7,194 nt of DNA from Actinomycetota bacterium (GTDB lineage: Bacteria > Actinomycetota > Actinomycetes > Nanopelagicales > Nanopelagicaceae), in NCBI GenBank assembly GCA_009699165.1, contig WLOR01000072.1, positions 1-7,194 on the forward strand, written 5' to 3'. Each line of letters opens with the position of its first letter. The stretch's first letter is position 1. A program made the position numbers and the translations under genes. Below the pieces are notes generated by a model. The model did no database searches and was not told where the DNA came from. It saw only the letters and a list, made by a program, of their open reading frames with translations. Of the stretch, positions 1 through 6,560 are shown piece after piece.

Positions 1-1077
1 CCAGCTTGGTTGCCACTAAGGACAGAGTTGAAAGATATGTCTGCCTATGGTGCGCCACAAGTGCCGGCCCACGCTATTTTAAATACAAATGAGAATCCAT
101 ATGCTCCTTCGCCACAGTTGCAAGCTGCAATAACCGAAGCAATTTCCGAAGTTGCTGGGACACTTAACCGTTACCCTGATCGCGACGCAATTAAAGTTCG
201 TGCTGGACTTGCTAACTATGTCAACGAGCGATGTTCCACATCATTTGAAGTAGAAAATATCTGGGCTGCAAATGGAAGCAATGAGATTATTCAATCTATA
301 TTTTTAGCGTGTGGAGCCGGTGTCGCACTAGGTTTTACGCCTTCATACTCGATGCACCCTTTGATCGCTAAGGTCGCCGGAACTTCGTGGATTAATGGTG
401 AGCGCAACTCCGATTTCACTTTTAATCTTGAAAAGGCATTGCATGAGATTGAAAAACACAAACCAACACTCACTTTCATTACAACACCTAATAATCCAAC
501 TGGTGATGCGATTGCCTTTCGCGATATTGAAACTTTAGCTAAGGCGGTACAAGGTATTGGTGGTCTTCTCATCGTCGATGAAGCCTATGCAGAGTTTTCG
601 CCCGAAGAATCTGCAACCACGTTAATTGCATCCAATCCTCATGTTGGTGTTATTCGCACAATGAGTAAAGCATTTGCATTTGCAGGCGCGCGTGTGGGCT
701 ATCTCATCGCTGATAAAAAACTTGTAGATGCAATGATGCTGGTCAGGTTGCCGTACCACTTAAGTGCAATTACTCAGGCGGCGGCCCTTGTCGCACTGCA
801 ATATCGCGAAGAACTCTTAGGTAATGTCGCAAGGTTGATACAGGCCAGAGAAAACCTAACGGACTCTCTTCACGGCCTGGGATTACAGACGGTTCCAAGT
901 GCAGCTAACTTCATCTTGTTCACAGGCTTTAATGCATCTGCGCCACACCTATGGTCCCAGCTCCTTGAAAAAGGCGTTCTGATTCGAGATGTGGGATTAT
1001 CGTCCTATCTGCGCGTAACAATCGGCAATGAGGCCGAAAACACTTCCTTTATTCAAGCCTTATCCGAACTTCTGTAG
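1..1077 (+). CDS. hisC: Histidinol-phosphate aminotransferase HisC (5' partial)
   Basis: HisC is a cytosolic PLP-dependent class I/II aminotransferase that makes histidinol phosphate from imidazole acetol phosphate, with glutamate as amino donor. The reading frame is open from base 1 (Pro-Ala-Trp before the TTG at 10), and family members usually have residues before the LPLR segment, so the true start lies upstream and the TTG at 10 is probably internal. Counting from the codon at 10, the substrate and cofactor motifs are NTNENPY near residue 26, NNPTG at 161-165, VDEAY at 189-193, the PLP-binding lysine in TMSKAFAF at K220 (bases 667-669), and the C-terminal carboxylate-binding arginine in LRVTIG at R335. 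About 355 residues are visible, close to the usual full length, so only a few residues are missing. It ends in TAG 15 bases before hisB. In actinobacteria hisD commonly precedes it. No internal damage is seen. Confidence 0.97.
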   Translation, partial: PAWLPLRTELKDMSAYGAPQVPAHAILNTNENPYAPSPQLQAAITEAISEVAGTLNRYPDRDAIKVRAGLANYVNERCSTSFEVENIWAANGSNEIIQSIFLACGAGVALGFTPSYSMHPLIAKVAGTSWINGERNSDFTFNLEKALHEIEKHKPTLTFITTPNNPTGDAIAFRDIETLAKAVQGIGGLLIVDEAYAEFSPEESATTLIASNPHVGVIRTMSKAFAFAGARVGYLIADKKLVDAMMLVRLPYHLSAITQAAALVALQYREELLGNVARLIQARENLTDSLHGLGLQTVPSAANFILFTGFNASAPHLWSQLLEKGVLIRDVGLSSYLRVTIGNEAENTSFIQALSELL

Positions 1078-1086
1078 AGAGTGAGA
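1077..1086 (+). promoter_or_regulatory. Ribosome binding site for hisB
   Basis: The purine-rich run GAGAGTGAGA sits 6 to 11 bases before the ATG at 1093. It includes the GTG at 1081, which is in frame with hisB. Starting at that GTG would leave no Shine-Dalgarno sequence of its own and add four residues not usual at the HisB N-terminus, so ATG 1093 is preferred. Confidence 0.6.
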
Positions 1087-1092
1087 TTACAT

Positions 1093-1677
1093 ATGAGAAC
1101 AGCTCGAATCGAACGGACGACAAAAGAGTCACACGTACTAGTCGACCTGAATCTAGATGGTCAAGGAAATATCGACGTCTCTACAGGTGTTCCATTTTTC
1201 GATCACATGATGTCTCAACTGGGCAAGCACTCTGGCTTTGATTTAACGGTCAAGACCACTGGTGATATTGACGTAGATTCACATCACAGTGTCGAGGACA
1301 CATCACTTGCTTTTGGAGAAGCACTTCGCACTGCTTTGGGTGATAAAGCTGGCATCAGGCGTTTTGGTGACTCTATGGTTCCACTCGATGAAGTACTTGT
1401 GCAGGCAGCTGTAGATTTGTCGGGGCGACCATATCTAGTTCATCGTCAACCTGAAATTGTGGAGCTCATTGGAACTTTCGATACAACACTTGGCAAACAT
1501 ATCTGGGAATCAATTGTTGCCGAAGCCCACATAGCACTTCATATTCGTGTTCTAGAAGGACGCAATGCACACCATGTGTTTGAAGCCCAGTTCAAAGCTG
1601 TAGCTCGCGCGCTCAGAGATGCGGTATCACTTGATGGGCGAGTTGCTGGCATCCCATCGACCAAGGGCTCTCTTTGA
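1093..1677 (+). CDS. hisB: Imidazoleglycerol-phosphate dehydratase HisB (single domain)
   Basis: HisB converts imidazoleglycerol phosphate to imidazole acetol phosphate, using Mn ions in a large homo-oligomer. The 194-residue product has the two similar halves of the family, each with a metal-binding motif: HHSVED at 64-69 and HHVFE at 160-164. Further conserved residues are FFDHM at 35-39, the LDE segment at 98-100, and H146. It closes with the typical PSTKG near the C-terminus. ATG 1093 is chosen because MRTARIERTT matches the usual N-terminus and a ribosome site precedes it; an in-frame GTG at 1081 would add four residues. There is no N-terminal HAD-type histidinol-phosphatase domain, unlike the enterobacterial fusion, so that step must be encoded elsewhere. 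The TGA stop overlaps the hisH start in TTGA. Confidence 0.98.
   Translation: MRTARIERTTKESHVLVDLNLDGQGNIDVSTGVPFFDHMMSQLGKHSGFDLTVKTTGDIDVDSHHSVEDTSLAFGEALRTALGDKAGIRRFGDSMVPLDEVLVQAAVDLSGRPYLVHRQPEIVELIGTFDTTLGKHIWESIVAEAHIALHIRVLEGRNAHHVFEAQFKAVARALRDAVSLDGRVAGIPSTKGSL
1663..1667 (+). promoter_or_regulatory. Ribosome binding site for hisH (supports TTG start)
   Basis: AAGGG lies six bases before the TTG at 1674, inside the last codons of hisB. It supports the rare TTG as the hisH start; no in-frame ATG or GTG is found close by. Confidence 0.55.
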
Positions 1678-2276
1678 TCGCAATTCTTGACTATGGATCG
1701 GGAAACTTACGATCTGCCGAACGGGCATTTGCTTTTAGTGGACAAGATGTTGTTGTTACATCTGATGCAAATATCGCATTCGAGGCCGATGGTTTAGTTG
1801 TTCCAGGAGTTGGTGCATTTGCAGCCTGCATGAAAGGCTTAAATAAGATTAACGGCGCAGAGATTATTCGTAAGCGCTTGGAATCGGAGAGACCAACACT
1901 TGGAATTTGTATTGGAATGCAGATTCTTTTCTCACTCGGAGATGAACATTCGCAAGGTGTCCCACACCAGGGTGTAGGAATTTGGCCTGGAACGGTGAGT
2001 GCATTATCTGCCCCGATTCTGCCCCATATGGGCTGGAACAACGTCGAAGCTGCGTTGGGTTCACAGTTATTTGCGGGCATCGACAATGAGTCTTTTTACT
2101 TTGTGCACTCCTATGCAGCAAAAGAACCATGTGGGCAGATGCAGAGCTGGACGAACTATGGAGAGCGATTTCTCTCGGCGCTCGAAGATGGCTACATAAG
2201 CGCAACACAGTTTCATCCAGAAAAATCAGGTGCTGCTGGTCTGGCACTTATAAAAAATTGGAGCCATTCGCTATGA
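1674..2276 (+). CDS. hisH: Imidazole glycerol phosphate synthase glutaminase subunit HisH
   Basis: HisH is the class I glutamine amidotransferase subunit that releases ammonia from glutamine and passes it to HisF. The 200-residue protein starts with the typical [11 protein letters not shown], has the oxyanion segment PGVGAF at 44-49, the nucleophile Cys79 in GICIGMQ (family usually GICVGMQ or GICLGMQ), and the His181/Glu183 pair in QFHPEKSG. The catalytic triad is complete and the length is normal. The start is a TTG, which overlaps the hisB stop as TTGA. It is supported by an AAGGG site six bases upstream and by alignment of the second residue onward with the family N-terminus. The stop overlaps priA as ATGA. 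Its partner hisF is two genes downstream. Confidence 0.97.
   Translation: MIAILDYGSGNLRSAERAFAFSGQDVVVTSDANIAFEADGLVVPGVGAFAACMKGLNKINGAEIIRKRLESERPTLGICIGMQILFSLGDEHSQGVPHQGVGIWPGTVSALSAPILPHMGWNNVEAALGSQLFAGIDNESFYFVHSYAAKEPCGQMQSWTNYGERFLSALEDGYISATQFHPEKSGAAGLALIKNWSHSL
2260..2263 (+). promoter_or_regulatory. Ribosome binding site for priA
   Basis: GGAG lies nine bases before the ATG at 2273. It helps reject the longer reading of the frame from the ATG at 2129, which would add 48 unrelated residues inside hisH. Confidence 0.5.
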
Positions 2277-2998
2277 ATAAATTAGAACTTCTTCCTGCTG
2301 TTGACGTTAAAGATGGGCGAGCGGTCCGATTAGTTCAGGGTGAACTCAACCGAGAGAGCATTTACGGTGATCCACTTGAAGTTGCATTGGAGTTTCAAAA
2401 GGCAGGTGCAGAGTGGATTCATCTCGTCGATCTAGATGCTGCCTTTGGTCGCGGAGATAATGCAGAGTTATTGGCTCGAGTGGTAGGGGCTCTGGATATT
2501 AAAGTTGAACTTTCTGGTGGTATTAGAGATGACGAGTCCCTCATGCGAGCTATTGCAACAGGATGCAAGCGCATCAATCTTGGAACCGCGGCGCTTGAAA
2601 ATCCAGAGTGGACCGCAAAGGTGATAGCTGCACATGGCGAACTAATTGCAGTTGGTTTAGATGTTCGAGGTCATACATTGGCAGCACGAGGTTGGACTAG
2701 CGAGGGTGGAGATTTATTTGAAACTCTAGATCGCCTAGATCGCGATGGATGTGCACGCTATGTAGTTACAGATGTCGCCAAAGATGGAACTCTTACTGGT
2801 CCAAACCTTGAACTTTTGAAATCCGTTTGTGCTGCAACTTCACGACCAGTAGTTGCAAGCGGGGGAATCTCATCGTTGAGCGATATCTCAGATTTAGCAA
2901 CATTAACTGCTCTGGGTGTTGAAGGGGCGATAGTTGGAAAGGCACTATACGCCGGAGCCTTTACATTGCAAGAGGCGTTGGAGATTACACGTCGATGA
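2273..2998 (+). CDS. priA: PriA: phosphoribosyl isomerase A (HisA, probably with TrpF activity)
   Basis: This is a (beta/alpha)8-barrel isomerase of the HisA family that converts ProFAR to PRFAR. In actinobacteria the PriA form also isomerises phosphoribosyl anthranilate, the TrpF step. The 241-residue product has the general acid/base pair D11 (LPAVDV) and D171 (VAKDGT), plus R19, S81 in [12 protein letters not shown]130, and R139/W141 in the ARGW loop. R139, W141 and D171 correspond to R143, W145 and D175 of Mycobacterium tuberculosis PriA, recalled from the literature. [11 protein letters not shown] and GGIRDDESL are strongly actinobacterial. ATG 2273 is chosen because it overlaps the hisH stop as ATGA, has a GGAG site, and gives the normal length. 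No trpF is visible among the trp genes here, which fits dual function. Dual activity is inferred from family knowledge. Confidence 0.93.
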   Translation: MNKLELLPAVDVKDGRAVRLVQGELNRESIYGDPLEVALEFQKAGAEWIHLVDLDAAFGRGDNAELLARVVGALDIKVELSGGIRDDESLMRAIATGCKRINLGTAALENPEWTAKVIAAHGELIAVGLDVRGHTLAARGWTSEGGDLFETLDRLDRDGCARYVVTDVAKDGTLTGPNLELLKSVCAATSRPVVASGGISSLSDISDLATLTALGVEGAIVGKALYAGAFTLQEALEITRR

Positions 2999-3768
2999 CG
3001 CTATCGATTCGAATAATTGCCTGCCTCGACGTTACTGATGGTCGCGTTGTCAAAGGAGTTAACTTTACAAATTTAGTTGACGCCGGAGACCCAGTTGAAA
3101 TGGCAGCCCTTTATGGCTTAGAAGGTGCCGATGAACTGACGTTCCTAGATATTTCAGCTAGCAGTTCGGGGCGTGAAACTACCTTAGATATTGTGCGTCG
3201 CACCGCAGAGCAGGTATTTATCCCGCTGACTGTAGGGGGAGGAGTGCGCACTGTTGAAGATGTCGATCGACTTCTGCGAGCAGGTGCTGACAAGGTTTCA
3301 ATAAATACATCCGCAATTGCTCGACCCGAACTTATTGCAGATATCGCCGATCGTTTTGGCTCGCAGGTGCTCGTTCTTTCAGTTGATGCCCGGAGAGCTC
3401 GGACCGACTCTGGTTTTGAGGTAACCACTCATGGCGGGCGTCAAGGAACAGATATGGATGCACTTGCCTGGATAGAGAAGGCCTGCGAACTTGGGGTAGG
3501 CGAGATTCTCTTGAACTCCATGGATGCCGATGGCACTCGAGCAGGCTATGACATTGGAATGATTTCTGCGGCACGCGCCGTCTCAAAGGTTCCCCTGATT
3601 GCAAGCGGAGGCGCGGGGAGTCTTGAAGATTTTGCGTCAGCACTCGATGCTGGCGCAGATGCGTTGCTGGCTGCAAGCGTCTTCCACTTTGGCATTCACC
3701 GCATTAAAGATGTCAAGAATTTCCTAAAATCCCATAACTATCCCATTCGCACCGTTGCAACTTTGTAA
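2995..3768 (+). CDS. hisF: Imidazole glycerol phosphate synthase cyclase subunit HisF
   Basis: HisF uses ammonia from HisH to convert PRFAR into imidazoleglycerol phosphate and AICAR. The 257-residue (beta/alpha)8 barrel carries the catalytic aspartates D12 (ACLDV) and D131 (LSVDARR). The phosphate-binding loops are TVGGGVR at 79-85 and ASGGAG at 203-208, and MDADGT at 176-181 lies between them. The ring of residues gating the ammonia tunnel (R5, E46, K99 and E167 in Thermotoga maritima, recalled) is matched by R6, E47, K100 and E170. The start ATG overlaps the priA stop as ATGA; a GGAG lies 11 bases upstream, a little far, so coupling to priA translation probably matters. It ends in TAA 14 bases before hisI. 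Length is normal and no defects are seen. Confidence 0.98.
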   Translation: MTLSIRIIACLDVTDGRVVKGVNFTNLVDAGDPVEMAALYGLEGADELTFLDISASSSGRETTLDIVRRTAEQVFIPLTVGGGVRTVEDVDRLLRAGADKVSINTSAIARPELIADIADRFGSQVLVLSVDARRARTDSGFEVTTHGGRQGTDMDALAWIEKACELGVGEILLNSMDADGTRAGYDIGMISAARAVSKVPLIASGGAGSLEDFASALDAGADALLAASVFHFGIHRIKDVKNFLKSHNYPIRTVATL

Positions 3769-3782
3769 GGCAGAATTAACCT

Positions 3783-4127
3783 ATGGCCGATCTTGATGCA
3801 TCAATCCAATCACTACTTAAAGATCCGGCGAGTTTAATCCCTGCGATCGTCCAGGACTTCACAAGTAGAGAGGTTTTGATGCTGGCGTACATGAACGCGC
3901 AGGCATTGGAACTTACATTGTCTACGCGAAATGCAACTTTTTGGAGTCGCAGTCGAAGTGAACTGTGGGTCAAAGGTGCAACCTCTGGGCATTTTCAACA
4001 CGTGCATTCAGTGACTCTTGACTGCGATGGCGATGCATTGCTCGTAATCGTTACACAAACCGGTGTTGCCTGTCATACGGGAGAGTCAACATGTTTTCAT
4101 AAGCCGTTGGTAGTGAGCCCTGAATGA
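3783..4127 (+). CDS. hisI: Phosphoribosyl-AMP cyclohydrolase HisI (single domain)
   Basis: HisI opens the adenine ring of PR-AMP to give ProFAR. The 114-residue protein shows the full family signature: WVKGATSGH at 62-70, the metal-binding DCDGD at 80-84 (D80, D82, D84; C81 binds zinc), and the two further zinc cysteines C97 and C104 in [10 protein letters not shown]. There is no HisE (PR-ATP pyrophosphatase) domain at the C-terminus, unlike the enterobacterial fusion, so hisE must be a separate gene elsewhere. An in-frame TAA at 3777-3779 lies just upstream, so ATG 3783 is the earliest possible ATG. The only clear ribosome site is AAGG at the hisF stop (3767-3770), about 12 bases away, which is long. 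The stop overlaps trpE as ATGA, joining the his and trp blocks. Confidence 0.97.
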   Translation: MADLDASIQSLLKDPASLIPAIVQDFTSREVLMLAYMNAQALELTLSTRNATFWSRSRSELWVKGATSGHFQHVHSVTLDCDGDALLVIVTQTGVACHTGESTCFHKPLVVSPE

Positions 4128-5608
4128 ATCTTGAAGAGTTCCGCGAATATGCAAAATATTCAAATGTCATTCCAGTATCTCGTCGATTATTGGCCGATGG
4201 TGAAACACCAATTGGAATCTATAGAAAATTAGCTAAAAGTGCACCAAATACTTTTCTTTTAGAGTCAGCAGAGCATGGAGGTGCGTGGTCGCGTTACTCA
4301 TTTATCGGCGTGCGTAGTGAAGCCACTTTAAGCGAACAAGATGGAGTTGCAATCTGGCAAGGAACTCCTCCTGCTGGGGCGCCTTCGGGAATTGATCCTC
4401 TCGATGCGCTTGGCTTATCGGTAGCACATCTAAAGTCCCCAAAGATTGATGGTCTACCACCACTTACTGGTGGACTGGTAGGTTTCATGGGTTATGACGT
4501 TGTGCGAAGATTAGAAAAACTTCCAGCGCTTGCAATAAAGGATTTGCCGCTTCCAGAGCTAAGTTTTATGTTAACGAGTGACTTGGCAGTACTTGATCAC
4601 AGCGATGGAACCGTAACCCTGATTGCAAACGCCATCAATTGGGATGGTAGTGATGATCGCATCGATGAGGCGTTTGCGGCCTGCAATGAACGGCTAGATC
4701 GAATGCAGATGGATTTAATATCAGCATTACCTGGCGAAATTGCGCTTATCGATTCTCACTCATCGCCGACTTTTGAATCCAATATTTCACCGGATGAGTA
4801 TTTGGCAAAGGTGGAGTTAGCAAAAGAAGAGATTATGGCAGGGGAGGCTTTCCAGATAGTTCTCTCGCAACGGTTCCATATGAAGTGCAGTGCAGATGCG
4901 CTGGATGTCTATCGTATGTTGAGATTAAATAATCCAAGCCCTTATATGTATCTATTTCGATTCACAGATGGAATCGATGTTGTTGGATCAAGCCCCGAGG
5001 CATTGGTAAAGGTCAATGGCCGCGATGTAATGATTCATCCCATTGCTGGAACCCGTAAACGATCTGACTCTCCAGAGGAAGACCATCGTCTCGGTGAGGA
5101 GCTACTGGCCGATCCTAAAGAGCGAGCAGAGCACCTCATGTTGGTCGACTTAGGCAGAAATGATTTAGGTCGTGTCTGCGCACCGGGCAGCGTGGACGTT
5201 ATCGATTTCATGCACATAGAGCGCTATTCGCACGTGATGCATATTGTTTCAACAGTCACTGGAACCTTGGATAAAACTTCTACTGCAGTTGATGCGCTAT
5301 TTTCAGTTTTCCCCGCTGGGACTTTATCTGGTGCACCAAAGCCACGCGCTATGGAGATTATTGAGAGCTTAGAGCCAACTCGCCGTGGACTCTATGGCGG
5401 AATCGTTGGCTATATAGATTTCACTGGAAACATTGATACGTGTATTGCAATCAGAACCGCACTCATTCACGACGGTGATGCCTATGTTCAGGCGGGGGCA
5501 GGTGTTGTCGCTGACTCGGTGCCCGAATCTGAAAATCAAGAGTGCTATAACAAAGCCGCAGCAGTGCTTACAGCGATAGATGCAGCAAATAGATTGAGAA
5601 AAAGTTAA
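4124..5608 (+). CDS. trpE: Anthranilate synthase component I TrpE
   Basis: TrpE makes anthranilate from chorismate with ammonia supplied by a TrpG subunit. The 494-residue protein has the N-terminal regulatory domain with LLES at 45-48, the motif known from TrpE families to bind tryptophan. The chorismate-binding domain follows, with FQIVLSQRF near 243, SSPEAL at 289-294, HPIAGTRKR at 305-313, [11 protein letters not shown] at 341-351, [11 protein letters not shown] at 396-406, and the closing [12 protein letters not shown] at 457-468. NPSPYMY at 270-276 is the second region linked to feedback inhibition. Both regulatory motifs look intact, so tryptophan inhibition is expected (inference). 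There is no fused glutaminase domain. The residues around [11 protein letters not shown] and the regulatory LLES favour anthranilate synthase over isochorismate or aminodeoxychorismate synthase. ATG overlaps the hisI stop; the TAA overlaps the next start by one base. Confidence 0.96.
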   Translation: MNLEEFREYAKYSNVIPVSRRLLADGETPIGIYRKLAKSAPNTFLLESAEHGGAWSRYSFIGVRSEATLSEQDGVAIWQGTPPAGAPSGIDPLDALGLSVAHLKSPKIDGLPPLTGGLVGFMGYDVVRRLEKLPALAIKDLPLPELSFMLTSDLAVLDHSDGTVTLIANAINWDGSDDRIDEAFAACNERLDRMQMDLISALPGEIALIDSHSSPTFESNISPDEYLAKVELAKEEIMAGEAFQIVLSQRFHMKCSADALDVYRMLRLNNPSPYMYLFRFTDGIDVVGSSPEALVKVNGRDVMIHPIAGTRKRSDSPEEDHRLGEELLADPKERAEHLMLVDLGRNDLGRVCAPGSVDVIDFMHIERYSHVMHIVSTVTGTLDKTSTAVDALFSVFPAGTLSGAPKPRAMEIIESLEPTRRGLYGGIVGYIDFTGNIDTCIAIRTALIHDGDAYVQAGAGVVADSVPESENQECYNKAAAVLTAIDAANRLRKS

Positions 5609-5778
5609 TGAAGCAAACATTATCTATCGCACTCAGTGTTGCCTTTGTTTATGCCCTGGTAATCTTAATTAACAAGAGGTTTAAGAAGCCTTCGCGATAT
5701 GAGCGCTCCCCACGAACTCTCACGCCCTGGAACGCTTTGGATAATGGAATCGATCCAAGTGATGAGGATTTAACGTGA
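5608..5778 (+). CDS. Small single-pass membrane protein between trpE and trpC
   Basis: This 56-residue ORF starts at an ATG sharing its A with the trpE stop (TAATG) and ends in a TGA overlapped by the trpC GTG (GTGA), so it is locked into the operon. Residues about 4-22 form a hydrophobic helix (SIALSVAFVYALVILI), followed by the basic patch KRFKK and RYER, which predicts a cytoplasmic C-terminus. The tail holds TPWNALDNGIDPS and ends acidic (DEDLT). There is no signal-peptide cleavage site I can recognise and no enzyme motif. Many actinobacteria carry a longer multi-pass 'Trp biosynthesis-associated membrane protein' at this position (for example Rv1610 between trpE and trpC). This could be a shortened relative or an unrelated small protein; function unknown. 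A weak GAG at 5596-5598 is the only upstream ribosome-site candidate, so translation probably depends on trpE. Confidence 0.8.
   Translation: MKQTLSIALSVAFVYALVILINKRFKKPSRYERSPRTLTPWNALDNGIDPSDEDLT
5764..5768 (+). promoter_or_regulatory. Ribosome binding site for trpC (supports GTG start)
   Basis: GAGGA lies six bases before the GTG at 5775, within the last codons of the small membrane protein. It is one of the best Shine-Dalgarno matches in the window and supports the GTG start. Confidence 0.65.
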
Positions 5779-6560
5779 GCGTTCTTGATTCGATCATCGA
5801 AGGTGTTCGAGATGATTTAGCACAACGGCGCAGGTCGATGTCGGAACTTTACGAAGCTATGGAGCAAGCTGCAGATGTTCGGGATCCTCTGGCAACACTT
5901 CAAAAAAATGATATGTCAATTATTGCCGAGGTTAAACGCTCATCGCCTAGTAAAGGTTCTCTAGCGCAGATCAGTAATCCTGGCGCATTGGCGGAGCAGT
6001 ATGCATTAGCAGGCGCAACGATGATTAGTGTTTTGACCGAAAGACGTCGTTTTGCGGGTTCGCTAGAAGATCTGGATGCAGTGCGTTCTCGCGTTGACAC
6101 GCCACTTCTACGAAAAGATTTCATGATTGATGAATACCAGTTTTTTGAAGCCCGTGCTCACGGCGCCGATGTCGTCTTGTTAATTGTTGCAGCGCTTGGT
6201 CACAATCAACTGCGCGACTACCACCAATTAGCACTTGAGCTTGGCATGAGGGCAATAGTTGAGGTCCATACACACGATGAGCTTGAGCGCGCGCTAGATA
6301 TTGCACCAGAGATTGTGGGAGTCAACTCACGCAATCTGAAAACTCTTGAGGTCGATACCAAAGCCTTTGCAGATTTGATTCCACGTCTGCCTTCATCAAT
6401 TGTTCGTGTCGCAGAATCTGGAGTCTCATCTCGCGCCGATGTTGAGTTTGCCCAAAAGAGTGGTGCAAATGCGGTATTAGTTGGAGAGGCTCTAGTAAAG
6501 GCAGGAGACCCCGTAGCTGCCATGCGCGAACTTCTCGGCCTAGGTAGGCTTGCACAATGA
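5775..6560 (+). CDS. trpC: Indole-3-glycerol phosphate synthase TrpC
   Basis: TrpC closes the indole ring, turning carboxyphenylamino-deoxyribulose phosphate into indole-3-glycerol phosphate. The 261-residue (beta/alpha)8 barrel has every catalytic residue expected by comparison with the Sulfolobus enzyme (recalled): E52 and K54 in [12 protein letters not shown]114 in LLRKDF, E163 in IVEVH, N184 in GVNSRNL, and E214/S215 in [16 protein letters not shown] at 86-93 is typical of actinobacterial members. It is monofunctional: no PRAI (TrpF) domain is attached, consistent with PriA doing that step. The GTG start overlaps the preceding stop as GTGA and has a good GAGGA site. The stop overlaps trpB as ATGA. 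Length is normal. Confidence 0.98.
   Translation: MSVLDSIIEGVRDDLAQRRRSMSELYEAMEQAADVRDPLATLQKNDMSIIAEVKRSSPSKGSLAQISNPGALAEQYALAGATMISVLTERRRFAGSLEDLDAVRSRVDTPLLRKDFMIDEYQFFEARAHGADVVLLIVAALGHNQLRDYHQLALELGMRAIVEVHTHDELERALDIAPEIVGVNSRNLKTLEVDTKAFADLIPRLPSSIVRVAESGVSSRADVEFAQKSGANAVLVGEALVKAGDPVAAMRELLGLGRLAQ
6542..6548 (+). promoter_or_regulatory. Ribosome binding site for trpB
   Basis: AGGTAGG ends eight bases before the ATG at 6557, inside the end of trpC, and fits a normal Shine-Dalgarno position. Confidence 0.55.

Noticed and set aside
1081..1092. GTG at 1081 as the hisB start
   Set aside because: It lies inside the likely ribosome site for ATG 1093 and adds four residues not typical of HisB.
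1999..2199. Plus-strand 66-residue ORF inside hisH
   Set aside because: Lies entirely within hisH in another frame, with no ribosome site or recognisable feature.
1691..2247. Two long minus-strand ORFs opposite hisH (1691-2086 and 1864-2247)
   Set aside because: They overlap a conserved catalytic gene, have odd composition (Pro/Ser/Cys/His-rich) and show no recognisable domain or ribosome site; antisense shadows.
2129..2272. Upstream extension of the priA frame from an ATG at 2129
   Set aside because: The 48 extra residues lie wholly inside hisH, look like out-of-frame translation (Cys/Trp/Arg-rich) and have no family counterpart. ATG 2273 has the ATGA overlap and gives normal PriA length.
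3332..3676. Minus-strand ORF of 114 residues opposite hisF
   Set aside because: Arg/Gln/His-rich low-sense translation opposite a fully conserved gene, with no motif.
4018..4047. TTGACT followed by a TCGTAA-like hexamer inside hisI as an internal trpE promoter
   Set aside because: The -10 match is poor, the site lies within the conserved metal-binding codons of hisI, and one such match is expected by chance.
5608..5778. The small ORF as a Trp leader/attenuator peptide
   Set aside because: It has a single Trp codon, a clear membrane helix and no terminator/antiterminator hairpins before trpC.
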